NCBI GenBank assembly: GCA_002261195.1
Contig: MVBO01000049.1
Location: 1 to 64,000 of the forward strand
Direction of reading: 5' to 3'
Origin: Bifiguratus adelaidae
Taxonomy: Eukaryota > Mucoromycota > Endogonomycetes > Endogonales
DNA length: 64,000 bases
Shown: positions 22,315-32,785 of the stretch, one piece after another
How positions within the stretch are numbered: the stretch's first letter is position 1
Layout of the letters: every line of letters begins with the position of its first letter
Notes under the pieces: generated by a model
What the model was told of the DNA's origin: nothing
The model's database searches: none
The model's input: only the letters and a program-made list of their open reading frames with translations
Made by a program: the position numbers and the translations under genes

Positions 22315-24005
22315 ATGAAGGTGGCTATTGTGGGCTCTGGCATCTCTGGTCTCGCTGCTGCATGGGGTCTCTGTAACTACTCTGACCATGAGGTTCACGT
22401 GTTTGAGCGAAACGAGTATGTCGGGGGCCATACGCACACCATAGACTATGCCAAAGACACGACTTCGGTGCCGGTGGATACCGGGTTCATTGTCTTCAAT
22501 TACTTGACCTATCCCAACTTTATCCAGTTTCTCAAGACCATTGGTGTATCCTTTATGGACTCGGAAATGAGCTTCTCGGTATCGAGAGATAAAGGCGCGT
22601 TCGAGTGGGCGGGATCCAATCTGCTCACGGTCTTTGCTCAATGGCAAAATCTGTTTCGGATCAAGCATTGGGGTATGATCTACGATATTGTTAAGTTTAA
22701 CTGTGTATCGACCGAGATACTCAAGTGGGATCTGTCGGATTCGAGGCGTGAGTGGACCTTGGGACAGTACTTGGAATGGAGGGGATTTGGATCAGAGTTC
22801 ATTTACAATTACCTCTTGGTAGGTCAACCTTGCTGAATCGTTGCCCTGTTCTCATCTAGGATGATAGCCCATGACGGCCGCCATATGGTCTACACCGCCC
22901 AACAAGTGCGCTTTGGATTTCCCGGCATTGACCTTGATCCGATTCATGCACAATCATTGCCTGCTTCAAATTGCTGATCGCCCGCAATGGCTCACCATTC
23001 GCAATGGAAGGTAAAGAGGCCCTATTGAGTGAAATTTGCCCAAGCTAAGGTGATCCTTTCGCAGCCGCTCCTACATTGACAAGATTTTGCCCACCATCAA
23101 GAATATGCATGAGGCGACACCCGTCACTCGGGTGAAAAGAAGCGAGCAGGGAACAACGCTTTACGATGCTGAAGGCAAATCCCTGGGTACCTTTGATCAT
23201 GTTGTTTTCGCAAGCCATGCGGATGAGACGTTGGCCATTCTCGGAGAGGAAGCGTCGAAAGAAGAGAAGGAGGTCTTGGGAGGCATGACGTTTTCGGAAA
23301 ATGAAGTCTATGTGCATTCGGACCTTGTTGGCATGCCCAAACGACGATTGGCATGGACTAGTTGGAACTATCTGAGCACGAGCGTTCCGTCGGCCACCAA
23401 ATCGGGCACACCCAACGCCATTGAGGATGCCATCAGTTTGTAAGTAACCATGTTGATAATTAACAGAGCCAGAGCGACTCATACTCGTCTTCAGGACATA
23501 TTGGATGAACAACTTGCAACGATATATTCCAACCAAGGACGTAGGTGACGTTTTTGTGACCATGAACCCGCCTCCACACCTGATTCCGGCAGCAAAAAAG
23601 ACCTTTGCGCGATATACCTACACGCACCCAACCTTCACGCCGCATCTTATCCATTCTCAACCCCTCTTTCGGTTGCCCGTTCCAAAGGGTAGTGCATCCT
23701 TACAAGGCAAGCACAATACCTTGTTTGCGGGTGCTTGGACAGGGTACGGCTTTCACGAGGACGGTTTCACGTCAGGTGCCCAGGTGGCGGTTCAATTGGG
23801 TGCTAAACTCCCATTTGCCATTCGCGATATCCGCTACGACGATGGTACCCGACCTGAACCACCCGTGGGTGCGGTTACTCGTTTCGTCATGTATGTTGCT
23901 CAGCATTACTGGTACGGGCAGATGGAACATGCGTTGGGTATATGCCTGTACATGCTGGTGAGCTTCCTTGGTGTGATTGGACTGGTCAAGTCCAAGAAAG
24001 CATAG
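22315..24005 (+). CDS. FAD-dependent amine-oxidase-fold protein (COG2907 family)
   Basis: Four exons (22315-22818, 22868-23010, 23065-23439, 23495-24005) give 510 residues. The FAD-binding start is KVAIVGSGISGLAAAWGL with HVFERNEYVGGHTHTIDY. VPVDTGFIVFNYLTYPNFIQ, MTAAIWSTPPNKCALDFPAL, FDHVVFASHADETLAIL and the closing FAD contact TLFAGAWTGYGFHEDGFTSG are diagnostic of COG2907 (predicted NAD/FAD-binding protein). Family knowledge: in bacteria this protein is usually encoded beside cyclopropane-fatty-acid synthase, DUF1365 and an SDR, and is thought to act on membrane fatty acids; its reaction is not settled. The C-terminus has a hydrophobic stretch (ALGICLYMLVSFLGVIGLV), possibly a membrane anchor. 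The second exon uses the acceptor at 22866-22867 because the earlier AG leads to a stop. Confidence 0.92.
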
Positions 24006-24076
24006 TGAAGAGCGGTTGTTGCTAGACATGGTTAGGAGAAGACTAAAATGTTTATGAATAGATACATCATCCCCTT

Positions 24077-25285
24077 CTAATAAGAAAGGACTTGTCTGGC
24101 CAATCGCCGCCTTAACCGCGCCTTGTAAGCGGCAAAGAAAACAACCGTCAGCCATAGACTGACCCGATCCTTGATCATGTACATGATGCCATGGTTAAAG
24201 AATCCCTTGGTGATTTGAGATTGTATGCCCTAGCAAAAGGCCATCAGCCAACGGGACAAGACTCGGGTAAGGCTTACCTTGTACAACCCACTCACACCTT
24301 CCTGCTTCACAATCCGTCTCCACAGAGCCAGCATACTTTCGTTCCGCTCCGCTTCCTTGTCCTTGCCTTTTGCATTGGTCTTGTTACCCACGATCATATT
24401 TGTCTTGAGAAAGATGAAGGGGTAGGTGAGTGCGGTAGCCATGGATTTGGAAATGGCAGAGAGAAAGAAGACTTGGAATGAGGTGAGTCGAGCTTGTTTT
24501 GTCATGCGGAGTACAGCCGCCTTGAGATATTCGAAAAAGAAGTAGGTGAGGGATGGATTGGAGGTGAGAACGATGGAGGCACGGTATCCTGTACGGATGG
24601 CGTTAATTCGGCTTCGACAAGACGCATCATCCCTTCACTCACCTGTCCAGAATCCAGTGATACCCTTCTCGTCCCAAATATCATTTAAAATAGCCATGGT
24701 CGTGGAATGCTCTCCGGATCGAACAGCTTGTTTTCGGGTCGTTACATTGCCAACCGGTGTCGTAAAGAAGCGACTGATGATGCCGGCTTCTGCGCCCAGC
24801 AAGAGCTGTTGAACCAAGCCCAATTCGGGCGCCTTTCCCAATCGAACATTACGTCGCTCTTGAACATTTCGAAGAAAGGTGTAGCAATAGTGATAGAGAA
24901 AGCTGGAGAGCACTGTCGCCAGCGTGTCCGATGGTAGGCCGGCGTAGAGTGCTCGTAAGCCACCTTCGTTATGATAAATGTGTTGAAGGGTCGATAATAG
25001 CGTCGGACTCTTATCGCCCGAATCCGCATGCTTTTCTTTGGAGACTTGCAAGCGAGTCGTCGTGCTACAGCGTCACTCTGTTAGTTTGGCATCAACGATC
25101 GAGGCCATATCCACGTACAGGTCCAAAGGATAGACAATAACGTTCGCAAGGGCACTACCTACAGCACCACTCAGAGCATGACCAAGCGGCGGTAACTTGT
25201 AGTCTTCAAGCGTAGGCAGTTGTATTTCCTTGACCTCCACTTGCTGTACCTCGCTCACGGCAACCGTAGCCACCTTGACAGACAT
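24077..25285 (-). CDS. SLC25 carrier of the peroxisomal PMP47/ANT1 type, copy 1
   Basis: Four exons (25285-25119, 25064-24643, 24588-24278, 24229-24077) give 350 residues. Three carrier repeats are visible: first LGHALSGAVGSALANVIVYP with LDL and TTTRLQVSK, second LLLGAEAGIISRFFTTPVGN, third FFLSAISKSMATALTYPFIF with LKTNM. Links such as EGGLRALYAGLPSDTLATVL and QEGVSGLYKGIQSQITKGFF follow the PMP47/SLC25A17 pattern. Family knowledge: this subfamily exchanges ATP/AMP or cofactors across the peroxisomal membrane for fatty-acid activation. The N-terminal ~35 residues are an added acidic leader, and the PxD motif of repeats 2 and 3 is relaxed. A shorter relative lies at 52298-53352. Confidence 0.9.
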
Positions 25286-25586
25286 TTCCAACTAGGTGAA
25301 AGGAAGAAGTGTCAGCTGAAAATTGGGGACGAATTCATTGCGTCAATAGAGAGAGCAGCACTATAAAGAAGCGAAAGAGAAACCAAAGAGATCATGGCTG
25401 TCTATCTAGGACATGTATACATGCAGCTATATGAGAGAGGGGAGAGAGAGAAAAAAGGAGAACATATACTGTTGTTATGGACACTTAACACCGGACCAGC
25501 AATGCATCCCCCACATGCGGCTGCCGTAAACGTGCATTTTCGCACGTTCCTTCCGGTTTGACTTTTTGCGTTTTCAGCCGTTCGCC
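25286..25586. other. Divergent promoter between carrier and HAAO genes
   Basis: 301 bases. A TATAAA hexamer lies at about 25362, 220 bases before the HAAO start, and a GA-rich run (GAGAGAGGGGAGAGAGAG) spans about 25430-25450. No gene was seen. Confidence 0.4.
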
Positions 25587-26247
25587 ATGCTTCCGCCACC
25601 CATAAAGTTTACGCAATGGCTGGTTGATAATGCCGCTCAGTTGGCTCCGCCTGTCAACAACAAGATCATTTACCAAGGCAAGGACTTTACTATTCAGGCT
25701 GTAGGCGGTCCGAACAAGCGGACCGACTATCATATCAACGAAACGGAGGTGAGGCCTTTCGGGCCCTTTTCTTGCGGCCGCGACTAACAGCTCGTAGGAA
25801 TGGTTCTATCAGCACAAGGGAGCCATGTGCTTAAAGGTCGTTGACAACGGCGAGTTTAGGGATATCGAGATTGGCGAGGGTGAGATGTTTTTGCTGCCGG
25901 GTAAGCCCTTTTAAGTGGCCTCACAATACCGTACGGGCTCATGGATGGATATAGGCAATACACCGCACAATCCTGTTCGCTTTGCGGATACGATTGGCAT
26001 TGTCATTGAGCGTGTGAGAGCTCCCGAGCATATCGGTAGGTGCCGTCTCGGTTGGTCCGTAAGTGACTGAATCGCCGAATTAGATCGGCTTAGATGGTAT
26101 TGCTCCAACTGTCGCGAAATCGTGCATGAAGCATCGTTTCATTGCACGGATCTTGGTACGCAATTGAAGCCCATCATTGAGGAATTTGCTCACAACGAGC
26201 AATTGCGCACCTGCAATAAGTGCGGCACCGTCAACACGGCTAAATGA
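25587..26247 (+). CDS. BNA1: 3-hydroxyanthranilate 3,4-dioxygenase
   Basis: Four exons (25587-25748, 25798-25900, 25955-26035, 26084-26247) give 169 residues. It has a cupin fold with the metal-binding set in [20 protein letters not shown] and [20 protein letters not shown], and the substrate arginine in the [12 protein letters not shown] stretch. The C-terminus carries two CxxC pairs ([10 protein letters not shown] and [10 protein letters not shown]), a rubredoxin-like iron site. Family knowledge: it opens the ring of 3-hydroxyanthranilate to give the precursor of quinolinate in de novo NAD synthesis from tryptophan (cytosol). No other kynurenine-pathway gene is nearby. Confidence 0.95.
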
Positions 26248-26399
26248 GTTTTGTCTAGAGACTTAGAGGGAAGGTGGCATGTAGGAAAAGACAAGTGTGT
26301 GCTTCAAGTGAGCTTTTTATATATCTTGGACAACGGAATCATCCTCAAATCGCATCTACAATTTCCGAGCCAATTTTTTGTTTGCAAGTCTTTCGCAGT

Positions 26400-27006
26400 T
26401 TACAATTGACCGCAGTCATCAATGATCAAACGCTTCTGGGTACGGCCGGATCCGGAGCCATAAGATTCAATCTTCTTGACGACATCAATGCTAAAGATGA
26501 CGCGACTCGTCAGCAACAGCCGTACAATTGCACACCGACACTCACCCTTCAACAACAGAGCCAAAGACGACGTGCTTGCCATCCAACCATGAGGTCTTCA
26601 CAGTGCAAATGAAGAATTGGGAGCCGTTGGTGTTGGGTCCGGCATTCGCCATGGACAAGATACCGGGACCAGTGTGCTTGAGTTGGAAGTTCTCGTCGGC
26701 AAACTTGGTACCTAGGCGCATTTTGTATCAGTCATCACTCCACTCGGTGGAAAGCAGCCAAGGCTTACCGTAGATGGACTTGCCACCAGTACCGTTGCCA
26801 GCGGTGAAGTCACCACCTTGCAACATGAAATCAGGGATGACACGGTGGAAAGACGAACCCTTGTAACCAAAGCCCTTCTCGCCAGTGCAGAGAGCACGGA
26901 AGTTCTCGGCGGTCTTGGGAACGACATCGGAGCGCAATTCCATGACAATGCGACCGAGAGGAGCACCGTCGGCGGAGACGTCAAAGAAAACTCTGGGGAG
27001 AGACAT
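26400..27006 (-). CDS. CPR1: Cyclophilin A, peptidyl-prolyl cis-trans isomerase
   Basis: Three exons (27006-26769, 26711-26546, 26490-26400) give 164 residues, the standard size of cytosolic cyclophilin A. Active-site elements are complete: [20 protein letters not shown] (catalytic Arg and Gln), [20 protein letters not shown] and [20 protein letters not shown] (Trp and His of the cyclosporin pocket). It lacks targeting signals. It catalyses proline isomerisation in protein folding and is the cyclosporin A receptor. Confidence 0.97.
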
Positions 27007-27394
27007 GATAAATCCTTGGTTCTTGGAAGAAAGAAAGGTGAAAAGTTAAGGGGCGTTTGTGATCTGCTTTTTAACGTTAATTTGATGACGTTAGCATTCC
27101 CTTGATAATTGATAGTCACATTGACTACTATTTCTGGACTTCATTTATCAGAGTTATGGGGAGTGGTAAATGCCCTTTATACCATTGGCTTCTGAGACAT
27201 CGATGGGTTGTTGGGTAAACAACCGAGCAATAGCTTAAAGTATCCTTGGGATCCATATGGATACAGGATTATTTATACAGATACCAGAATTGTTCTGTCC
27301 GTGAAATCCATTTTTTAACCATGTAGCAAATCCGAGCATTTTGTTTCCACAAACTTCATTGGCTGCCAACACATGTATGACACGAACGAGAACC
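27007..27394. other. Intergenic stretch between cyclophilin and GST genes
   Basis: 388 bases containing the cyclophilin promoter and leader and, further left, the terminator region of nothing I can identify; both flanking genes are on the minus strand. The leader beside the cyclophilin ATG is pyrimidine-rich on the minus strand (CTTTCTTTCTTCC). Nothing else was seen. Confidence 0.35.
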
Positions 27395-28404
27395 TTACTC
27401 CACGTCCTTCTTGTTACCCTTCATGATCCAATCACTGGCAGCTTTTGCAAACTCTTCCATCTTTTGCTTGTCTCCACCATGGAGGGTCTTCATGTCCTTG
27501 TCGGGCACATTGAGTCCCTTTTGCACCGCCGGTCGGGATTCAATATCCTTGATCCAGCGTTCTAGGTTTGGTAATCCTTCGATGGACACACCGGCCCAGT
27601 CGTGAGAGCGGATCCTAGGAAGGCATTACGAGGACATTTTGGATGAGATGATAAAAGTACCCTACCAAGAAAAGTTTGCAATATCGGCGATGGTGTATTG
27701 ATCGCCTACGAGGTACTTGTTGCCTTGTGCTAGATGGTTTTCAATGACCTACAAACGCATATGGTGAGCTTGGACCGCAGTCGATGAAGGTGCAGCCTAC
27801 CTCATAAAGTCGGCGAGTCTCATTTTGGTATCGCTTAATGCCATATTGAATCTTTTCGGGAGCGTAGCGATAAAAGTGGTTGGCTTGGCCTTGCATAGGG
27901 CCAACACCGCCCATTTGAAACATGAGCTACGTGTAGAATAATGTGAGTGCCATCGTAGTGTCTCAAGCTGCTTCACATACCCACTGCATGCAGATCGATT
28001 GTTGATCAATATCCTTCGGCCAAAGCTGGTTTTGAGGATCATAGTGCTACATGGTGTGAGTCATCTCACATTGTCGCGATCAAACGAGAAACCTACCTGA
28101 CACAAGTAGTGCATGATAGCCGCGGACTCAAAGACTCTAAAGTCGCCGCGAGAGTGATCAACGATGGCAGGGATGCGACCGTTGGGATTGATTTTAAGGA
28201 ACCAGTCAGTCTTTTGCTCATTGTCCTTGAACGAGATAGCATGGACCTTATAAGGAAGTCCCAGTTCCTCGAGGGTGATGGAGACCTTCACTCCTGTTTT
28301 TCGCCGCAACCGGTGGTCAACGTAGGACCGAAGACGGATTTGTTACTATACTTACCGTTGGGAGTACCAACAGTATACAAAGTAATATCAGGTTGAGAGG
28401 ACAT
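27395..28404 (-). CDS. Glutathione S-transferase, Ure2/YfcG-like
   Basis: Six exons (28404-28356, 28293-28097, 28046-27981, 27926-27801, 27748-27666, 27614-27395) give 246 residues. The thioredoxin-like domain opens [20 protein letters not shown], where the Thr-Pro-Asn-Gly turn replaces the usual catalytic Ser/Tyr start, as in Ure2-like and YfcG-like enzymes. It continues with [16 protein letters not shown] and [16 protein letters not shown] (glutathione-binding Glu-Ser). The helical domain includes [20 protein letters not shown] and [19 protein letters not shown] with the conserved N-capping Asp. Likely role: cytosolic disulfide or peroxide metabolism with glutathione; the substrate is not readable. 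Confidence 0.93.
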
Positions 28405-28586
28405 AGTAGTTAAACGCTTGCTTGTTAGCTGAGAGATTAGACTATTTGCGCGGGCAAAAGCTCTGTTCATATACAAAACAAGGCCTGAAAAAGTACTCCA
28501 ACTTCGATCACACCATTTGACCACATTGGCTGTGAAATGTGACTTCGAATTTGTAGGCAAACTTTCCAGTACGGTACACAAGTGAT

Positions 28587-29705
28587 TTAGGACAATGTAA
28601 TGGGAATACTAACAACACCTCCATGATCAACGCTAGCCAAGGCATGTGAATTGTCCAAAGTCATGATACCAGGCCAGTTAGATTGAACAGGGGAGACAGT
28701 GATCTTGTTGCCCCAGGTGATGCCGGAGGATGATACGGATGTTGAAACCAACGACTTGACATCGGCGCCGTTAACCCATTGATGTTGTGAAGTATCCTCA
28801 TCCGTCATGAATATGGCTACCAAGTCGTTTCCAACGGTGGTCACTCCCGGAGCACCAGCATTGTTGGTGCTCCCTGTGGCAGAGTACACGAGTGCTCGAT
28901 TTCCCCAGGTTGCGCCATCGTCACTGGACGTGACTGATTTGACCATAAAGTTACCGGTGCCTCCTTCCGTGGTTTCGAAAATGCAGAGGAGCTTATTGCC
29001 AGTACCATGATGATATTGAGTGACACCAGGCATACCATCACGACCGGTCGTAGTTGCTCCAGCAACAGTAGCAAAGTTTGACCATGTAACGCCACGGTCA
29101 CTCGATGTGCGCATGACAATATCTTGATCATTGGACGCGTTCTCGCGTGCGTAGTAGATTTGGACTTTAGAACCATCAGCGCTCATACGCATGAATGGTT
29201 CCCAAATGCCTTCTGGTGGATTTCGTCCTTCGACTTCACTGAGGAAGGCCCAAGTTATACCGCCATCATCGCTGTAGCAGACAGTAATACGAAAGTAGGT
29301 ATAGGCACCGCTTGAATCCTTACTGTGGTTACGGAATGCGGCCAATATTCTCCGGTGGGATGCGCCAGGTGCGGTCGTGGGCAATTCGAGCAAAAAGCCA
29401 TTGTCAATGTCGCCAACACCAGTGGTGACTGTACCTGTTTCTTGCCAGCTCTGGCCATTATTCGTACTTTGAGTGATTTGTAAGATGTTTTGGCCATTGC
29501 TGAAACGAGTGTAGATTGCGAGCAAGTTGCCATTGGAAAGCCTTGTGATTCTCGGATAAGTACCACCACCTTGGACCGGGGACATTGTCACTGGTGAACC
29601 CACAGAAGGATTGGTACCGGTGGCCGTGGTATATGAAACGAGAATGGCAAGTATGGCGAGTGCCGCTGGCCATACCCAGAGCTTGTACACGGGTCGCTGT
29701 TGCAT
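28587..29705 (-). CDS. Secreted six-bladed propeller enzyme with Asp-box repeats (sialidase superfamily, GH93-like)
   Basis: A single exon of 372 codons. The N-terminus is a signal peptide or signal anchor (VWPAALAILAILVSYTTATG). The body shows GGGTYPRITRLSNGNLLAIY and Asp-box type repeats (STNNGQSWQE, YSDDGGITWAF, SSDRGVTWSN, SSDDGATWGN), with an acidic stretch VEGRNPPEGIWEPFM before blade 3. The GTYPRITRL start and EGIWEPF segment resemble fungal GH93 exo-arabinanases and related sialidase-fold enzymes, so it probably cleaves terminal sugars from polysaccharides outside the cell; the substrate is inference. Lack of introns, unlike most of its neighbours, is compatible with a transferred or retroposed gene. 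Confidence 0.88.
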   Translation of the reverse strand: MQQRPVYKLWVWPAALAILAILVSYTTATGTNPSVGSPVTMSPVQGGGTYPRITRLSNGNLLAIYTRFSNGQNILQITQSTNNGQSWQETGTVTTGVGDIDNGFLLELPTTAPGASHRRILAAFRNHSKDSSGAYTYFRITVCYSDDGGITWAFLSEVEGRNPPEGIWEPFMRMSADGSKVQIYYARENASNDQDIVMRTSSDRGVTWSNFATVAGATTTGRDGMPGVTQYHHGTGNKLLCIFETTEGGTGNFMVKSVTSSDDGATWGNRALVYSATGSTNNAGAPGVTTVGNDLVAIFMTDEDTSQHQWVNGADVKSLVSTSVSSSGITWGNKITVSPVQSNWPGIMTLDNSHALASVDHGGVVSIPITLS

Positions 29706-29743
29706 GATTGCCTATTTGCCAGAAAGTACAACCACCAGTAGCC

Positions 29744-29751
29744 CTATTTAT
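29744..29751 (-). promoter_or_regulatory. TATA-like element of the sialidase-fold gene
   Basis: On the minus strand ATAAATAG lies about 39 bases before the ATG at 29705. The position implies a very short leader. Support is only sequence and spacing. Confidence 0.4.
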
Positions 29752-30587
29752 GTGTCTGACGCCATACGGATGGGGCTGTACCAGTTCGTCTGGTCTTTGG
29801 TCAGGGGACTCTCTAGAGATTTGATCGATTCAAATCGAACCCCACATAGGGTCCAATATTGGTTCAACCGCGGGGCCAAGATTGAGTTTAAACCAAAACG
29901 GTCAATGAACAATGACATTTGGAGCATGCGCTTGGAAGGCAGTGGCTGGTATCTGATGTGGTCGGCATTGAGCTTCGCGGTATCTTCCCCGCTAGGCTCA
30001 GATTATATCAAAAAGGCTAGTATGACTCAGTCATCGCACACTGCACCCTTTCACGAGTCCTACCCTCGGGTAGGCCCGCTTTCTCAATGAATAATTGTTT
30101 CACAAAATACATTGATCTACGATGATGAATTGCTGTCATAGCCATATGACGTTCACCCGCAATTGTAAGCCTTACGGGTTTGATCACGCGGGATCATCTT
30201 CGGATTGGATTTGGCATGTATATCGAGGATTCGACTCGTTGCTAGCAATCCGTGGCTCTCAAACACAACATTTGCCAGCCACGTTTCGGACACTAAAAGG
30301 TTTCAAACTCAAACCTGAACGTTCAAAAGAGATGGACATCATTCGAGACGTACGGGAGGCGACACGGTTGTTGCGCATGCAATTTGAGAACTCACAGCAG
30401 GCAATAGAAGAGAATGAAAGCGTTATGTATAGGCACTTGGCATTAGGGTTTCGTGACCCACCCTACGCACCTTGGATGGTGTGCAAATCCTCTCCTTTCG
30501 ACGACTGCGCCAAATTCTACCTGTGACGACGTTTTCAGGTTTAAGTAGCTGCGCCAATCCTTGTCCCTACTCAACTCTTGCAACGCC
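29752..30587. other. Intergenic stretch with one uncertain open frame
   Basis: Upstream of both the sialidase-fold gene (minus) and glutathione peroxidase (plus). Only the frame at 30122-30526 (listed separately) has any coding look. The rest shows nothing. Confidence 0.4.
30122..30526 (+). CDS. Uncertain open reading frame, 134 codons
   Basis: Runs from an ATG to a TGA 61 bases before the glutathione peroxidase ATG. The middle looks protein-like, with a helical charged stretch (RSKEMDIIRDVREATRLLRM then QFENSQQAIEENESVMYRHL), while the Cys/His-rich start does not. No family recognised. It could be a small gene, an exon of one, or the remains of a gene. Confidence 0.3.
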   Translation: MMNCCHSHMTFTRNCKPYGFDHAGSSSDWIWHVYRGFDSLLAIRGSQTQHLPATFRTLKGFKLKPERSKEMDIIRDVREATRLLRMQFENSQQAIEENESVMYRHLALGFRDPPYAPWMVCKSSPFDDCAKFYL

Positions 30588-31208
30588 ATGACTTTCCACG
30601 ACCTGTCCGCTCAGACTATTGACCACAAACCCGTGCAATTTAGCATCTACAAGGGTAAGGTGGTCCTCGTAGTGAATGTAGCATCCAAATGGTGAGTGGC
30701 TGGCTATATCAAATCGTTAAAGAGCTCGTTGACAAAGTTTTCCGGATTCAGCGGGCTCACACCGCAATATAACGGCTTGGAAGCGCTTTACGAAAAGTAC
30801 AAGGATAGAGGCTTTGTCATTCTTGGCGTAAGTTTGGACGAAGGTCTTGAGAGACCAAATTGACCGCATGACTTCCAGTTCCCTTGCAATCAGTTTGGAG
30901 CTCAGGAACCCGGTATGTAGTTTGGTGTCAGGTTGACTTTCAACTCATGCTATGCAGGTACAAATATTGAGATTGCCGATTTCTGCTCCAAATCTTATGG
31001 AGTTACCTTTCCAATGTTCGACAAGGTTGACGTGAATGGCGCCAATACCAATTCAGTGTACACCTTCCTGAAGAAAGAACAGGGCGTCAATGACATCGAA
31101 TGGAACTTTGGTAAATTCCTCGTCGATAAGGATGGACATGTCGCTCAGTATTTCGGCCCTCGAACCACGCCAGAGGAGCTCGAGAACGATATTAAGAAGT
31201 TGTTGTAG
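30588..31208 (+). CDS. Glutathione peroxidase (thiol type)
   Basis: Four exons (30588-30691, 30752-30827, 30879-30912, 30958-31208) give 154 residues. The peroxidatic cysteine sits in [20 protein letters not shown], encoded by a codon split across the first intron (TG|C, not selenocysteine). [20 protein letters not shown] carries the Gln and the resolving-region Cys, and [20 protein letters not shown] the catalytic Trp and Asn. Family knowledge: fungal enzymes of this type use thioredoxin to reduce lipid and hydrogen peroxides and act as peroxide sensors (yeast Gpx3/Hyr1). No targeting sequence is evident. Confidence 0.96.
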
Positions 31209-31247
31209 GTTGTATGTCACAAGTATGTTACATGAATTATCATAGAA

Positions 31248-32548
31248 TTATCGGTCAAGCCATGGTTGAATCTTGTCTTTAGCCTCGATCTCAATCACCA
31301 AGCTCTCGTCAGTTTTCGTTGGACCATCTACCTGCACCTCCCCGCCCTCGTCGGTCCGTTGATCTAATACCGTTGAACGGGCAACATACCGTTGCTCGAT
31401 TTCTCTGAAGCCTCCAAATCGGTACGTCATGTACGCGATGGCAAATGTACCAAAGAGCAGTGCGATGGTAATATATCCGATGATCTCGAACTGATTGGAC
31501 AAGTTGATCCAAACGGCCCAAAAGGTTGAACTCGGATCTACCTCTAATCCAATCAATCCCATGACCTCAATGACGGCTACTGTCATGGCAATGACCACAG
31601 ACATGAACGTTATGAGAATGTTGTAATACAGTTTGCGAATGGGATTATAATGCGACCAGGTATAGGTTGCCAACATGAGCATGCCGTCCAAGGTATCGAT
31701 TAAGGCCATCCCAGCCGTGAATAATGCCGGGAAAATGAGAATGAGCCAAATGTCCATGTGTTGTGAACCTTGTGTCGCCGAGATCCCCAAAAGAGCAATC
31801 TCTGTAGAGGTATCAAAACCGAGTCCAAAGAGAACGCCGACAGGATACATCTTCCAACTCGCATTGACAAATTGAAAGACGGGTCTGAATATCCTCCCCA
31901 GTGGTCCGGTTTGATTATCCAATAGTTCCTTCATGTTGGGTTCTTTATATGTACCTTGCTCTTTAAGTCGCTTGAGCGTTCTGTAAATCCCAACAAGAAC
32001 AAAGATGTTGAGTATTCCGATAATTAATAGGAAAGCCGCTGAGACTGATGATCCAATGATTCCACCCACGGATGCAAAATCTTGCAAATGAGAAGATATT
32101 GCGGTCGCCGTGGCCGCGACTGCGATAGATGAAATAACAACGATCGTAGAGTGCCAAGTGAAAAGAACAAGCCGACGCACAAGGGTGTCTTACTGTCGTT
32201 CATGAGCTTCCGAGTGACATTATCGATCGTGCAAATGTGATCTAAATCAATAGATAAGCTTTTGGTCCTTTGCCAACTTTTGTCGTCGAGCGCGCTCGTA
32301 CTTCCGAGAGCATTTTGATGTAGCGGTAAATGGAATAGCAACTTACCAGCATCGACAGCGTGTCGTAAACCAAACACGTAGGCTATCAAGGCAGTACCCA
32401 AAAGTCCAGGTCTATCGCGAAAGCTGACGGCTGCGGCTACCCAGAACGCCACATTTGCTATCACGAGCAGTCCTAGGATGAGACAAGCCTTTTGGAGAAT
32501 CTTCTGACGACGCGCGTCCAGGTTTAAGAACCTCCAATAAGTTCGCAT
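31248..32548 (-). pseudogene. Nickel/cobalt transporter (NiCoT family) with a frameshift in the LGHS motif
   Basis: Two exons (32548-32347, 32241-31248). The signature RHAVDADHICTIDN is intact and spans the intron. TM3 should read FFSLGHSTIVVISSIAVAAT, but FFSLG and HSTIVV lie in different frames. One base is missing near 32153-32158, and the summed exon length is one short of a multiple of three, with no splice sites nearby to explain it. Everything after it is intact: GVLFGLGFDTSTEIALL, FPALFTAGMALIDTLDGMLM, MLATYTWSHYNPIRKLYYN and a last helix GYITIALLFGTFAIAYMTYR. Eight-helix relatives import Ni2+ or Co2+ across the plasma membrane. Apart from the one base the gene looks functional, so a very recent lesion or a sequence error are both possible. 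Confidence 0.8.
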
Positions 32549-32785
32549 GATATCCTCATGAAAGGGCAAGGGCTACAAACTCCGAATCTGTGCCAAATTA
32601 GGGAGGGAGACTCCGAACTGTTAAGTTGGATCAAACTCAAAGTCCGTCATGATCCGGTAGCAGAAAACCGACGCGATCAAGTCAGGCGCGAAAAATGTCC
32701 TGTCTTTCAGTTCATTATACTGTACACATTACTTTTACATTGACAACGCAACGAGCTTTTGGATGCCATGAAAAGGGATGAATCC

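Noticed and set aside
24077-26247. A kynurenine-pathway gene cluster around HAAO
   Set aside because: Neighbours are a carrier and cyclophilin; no other NAD-biosynthesis gene is present.
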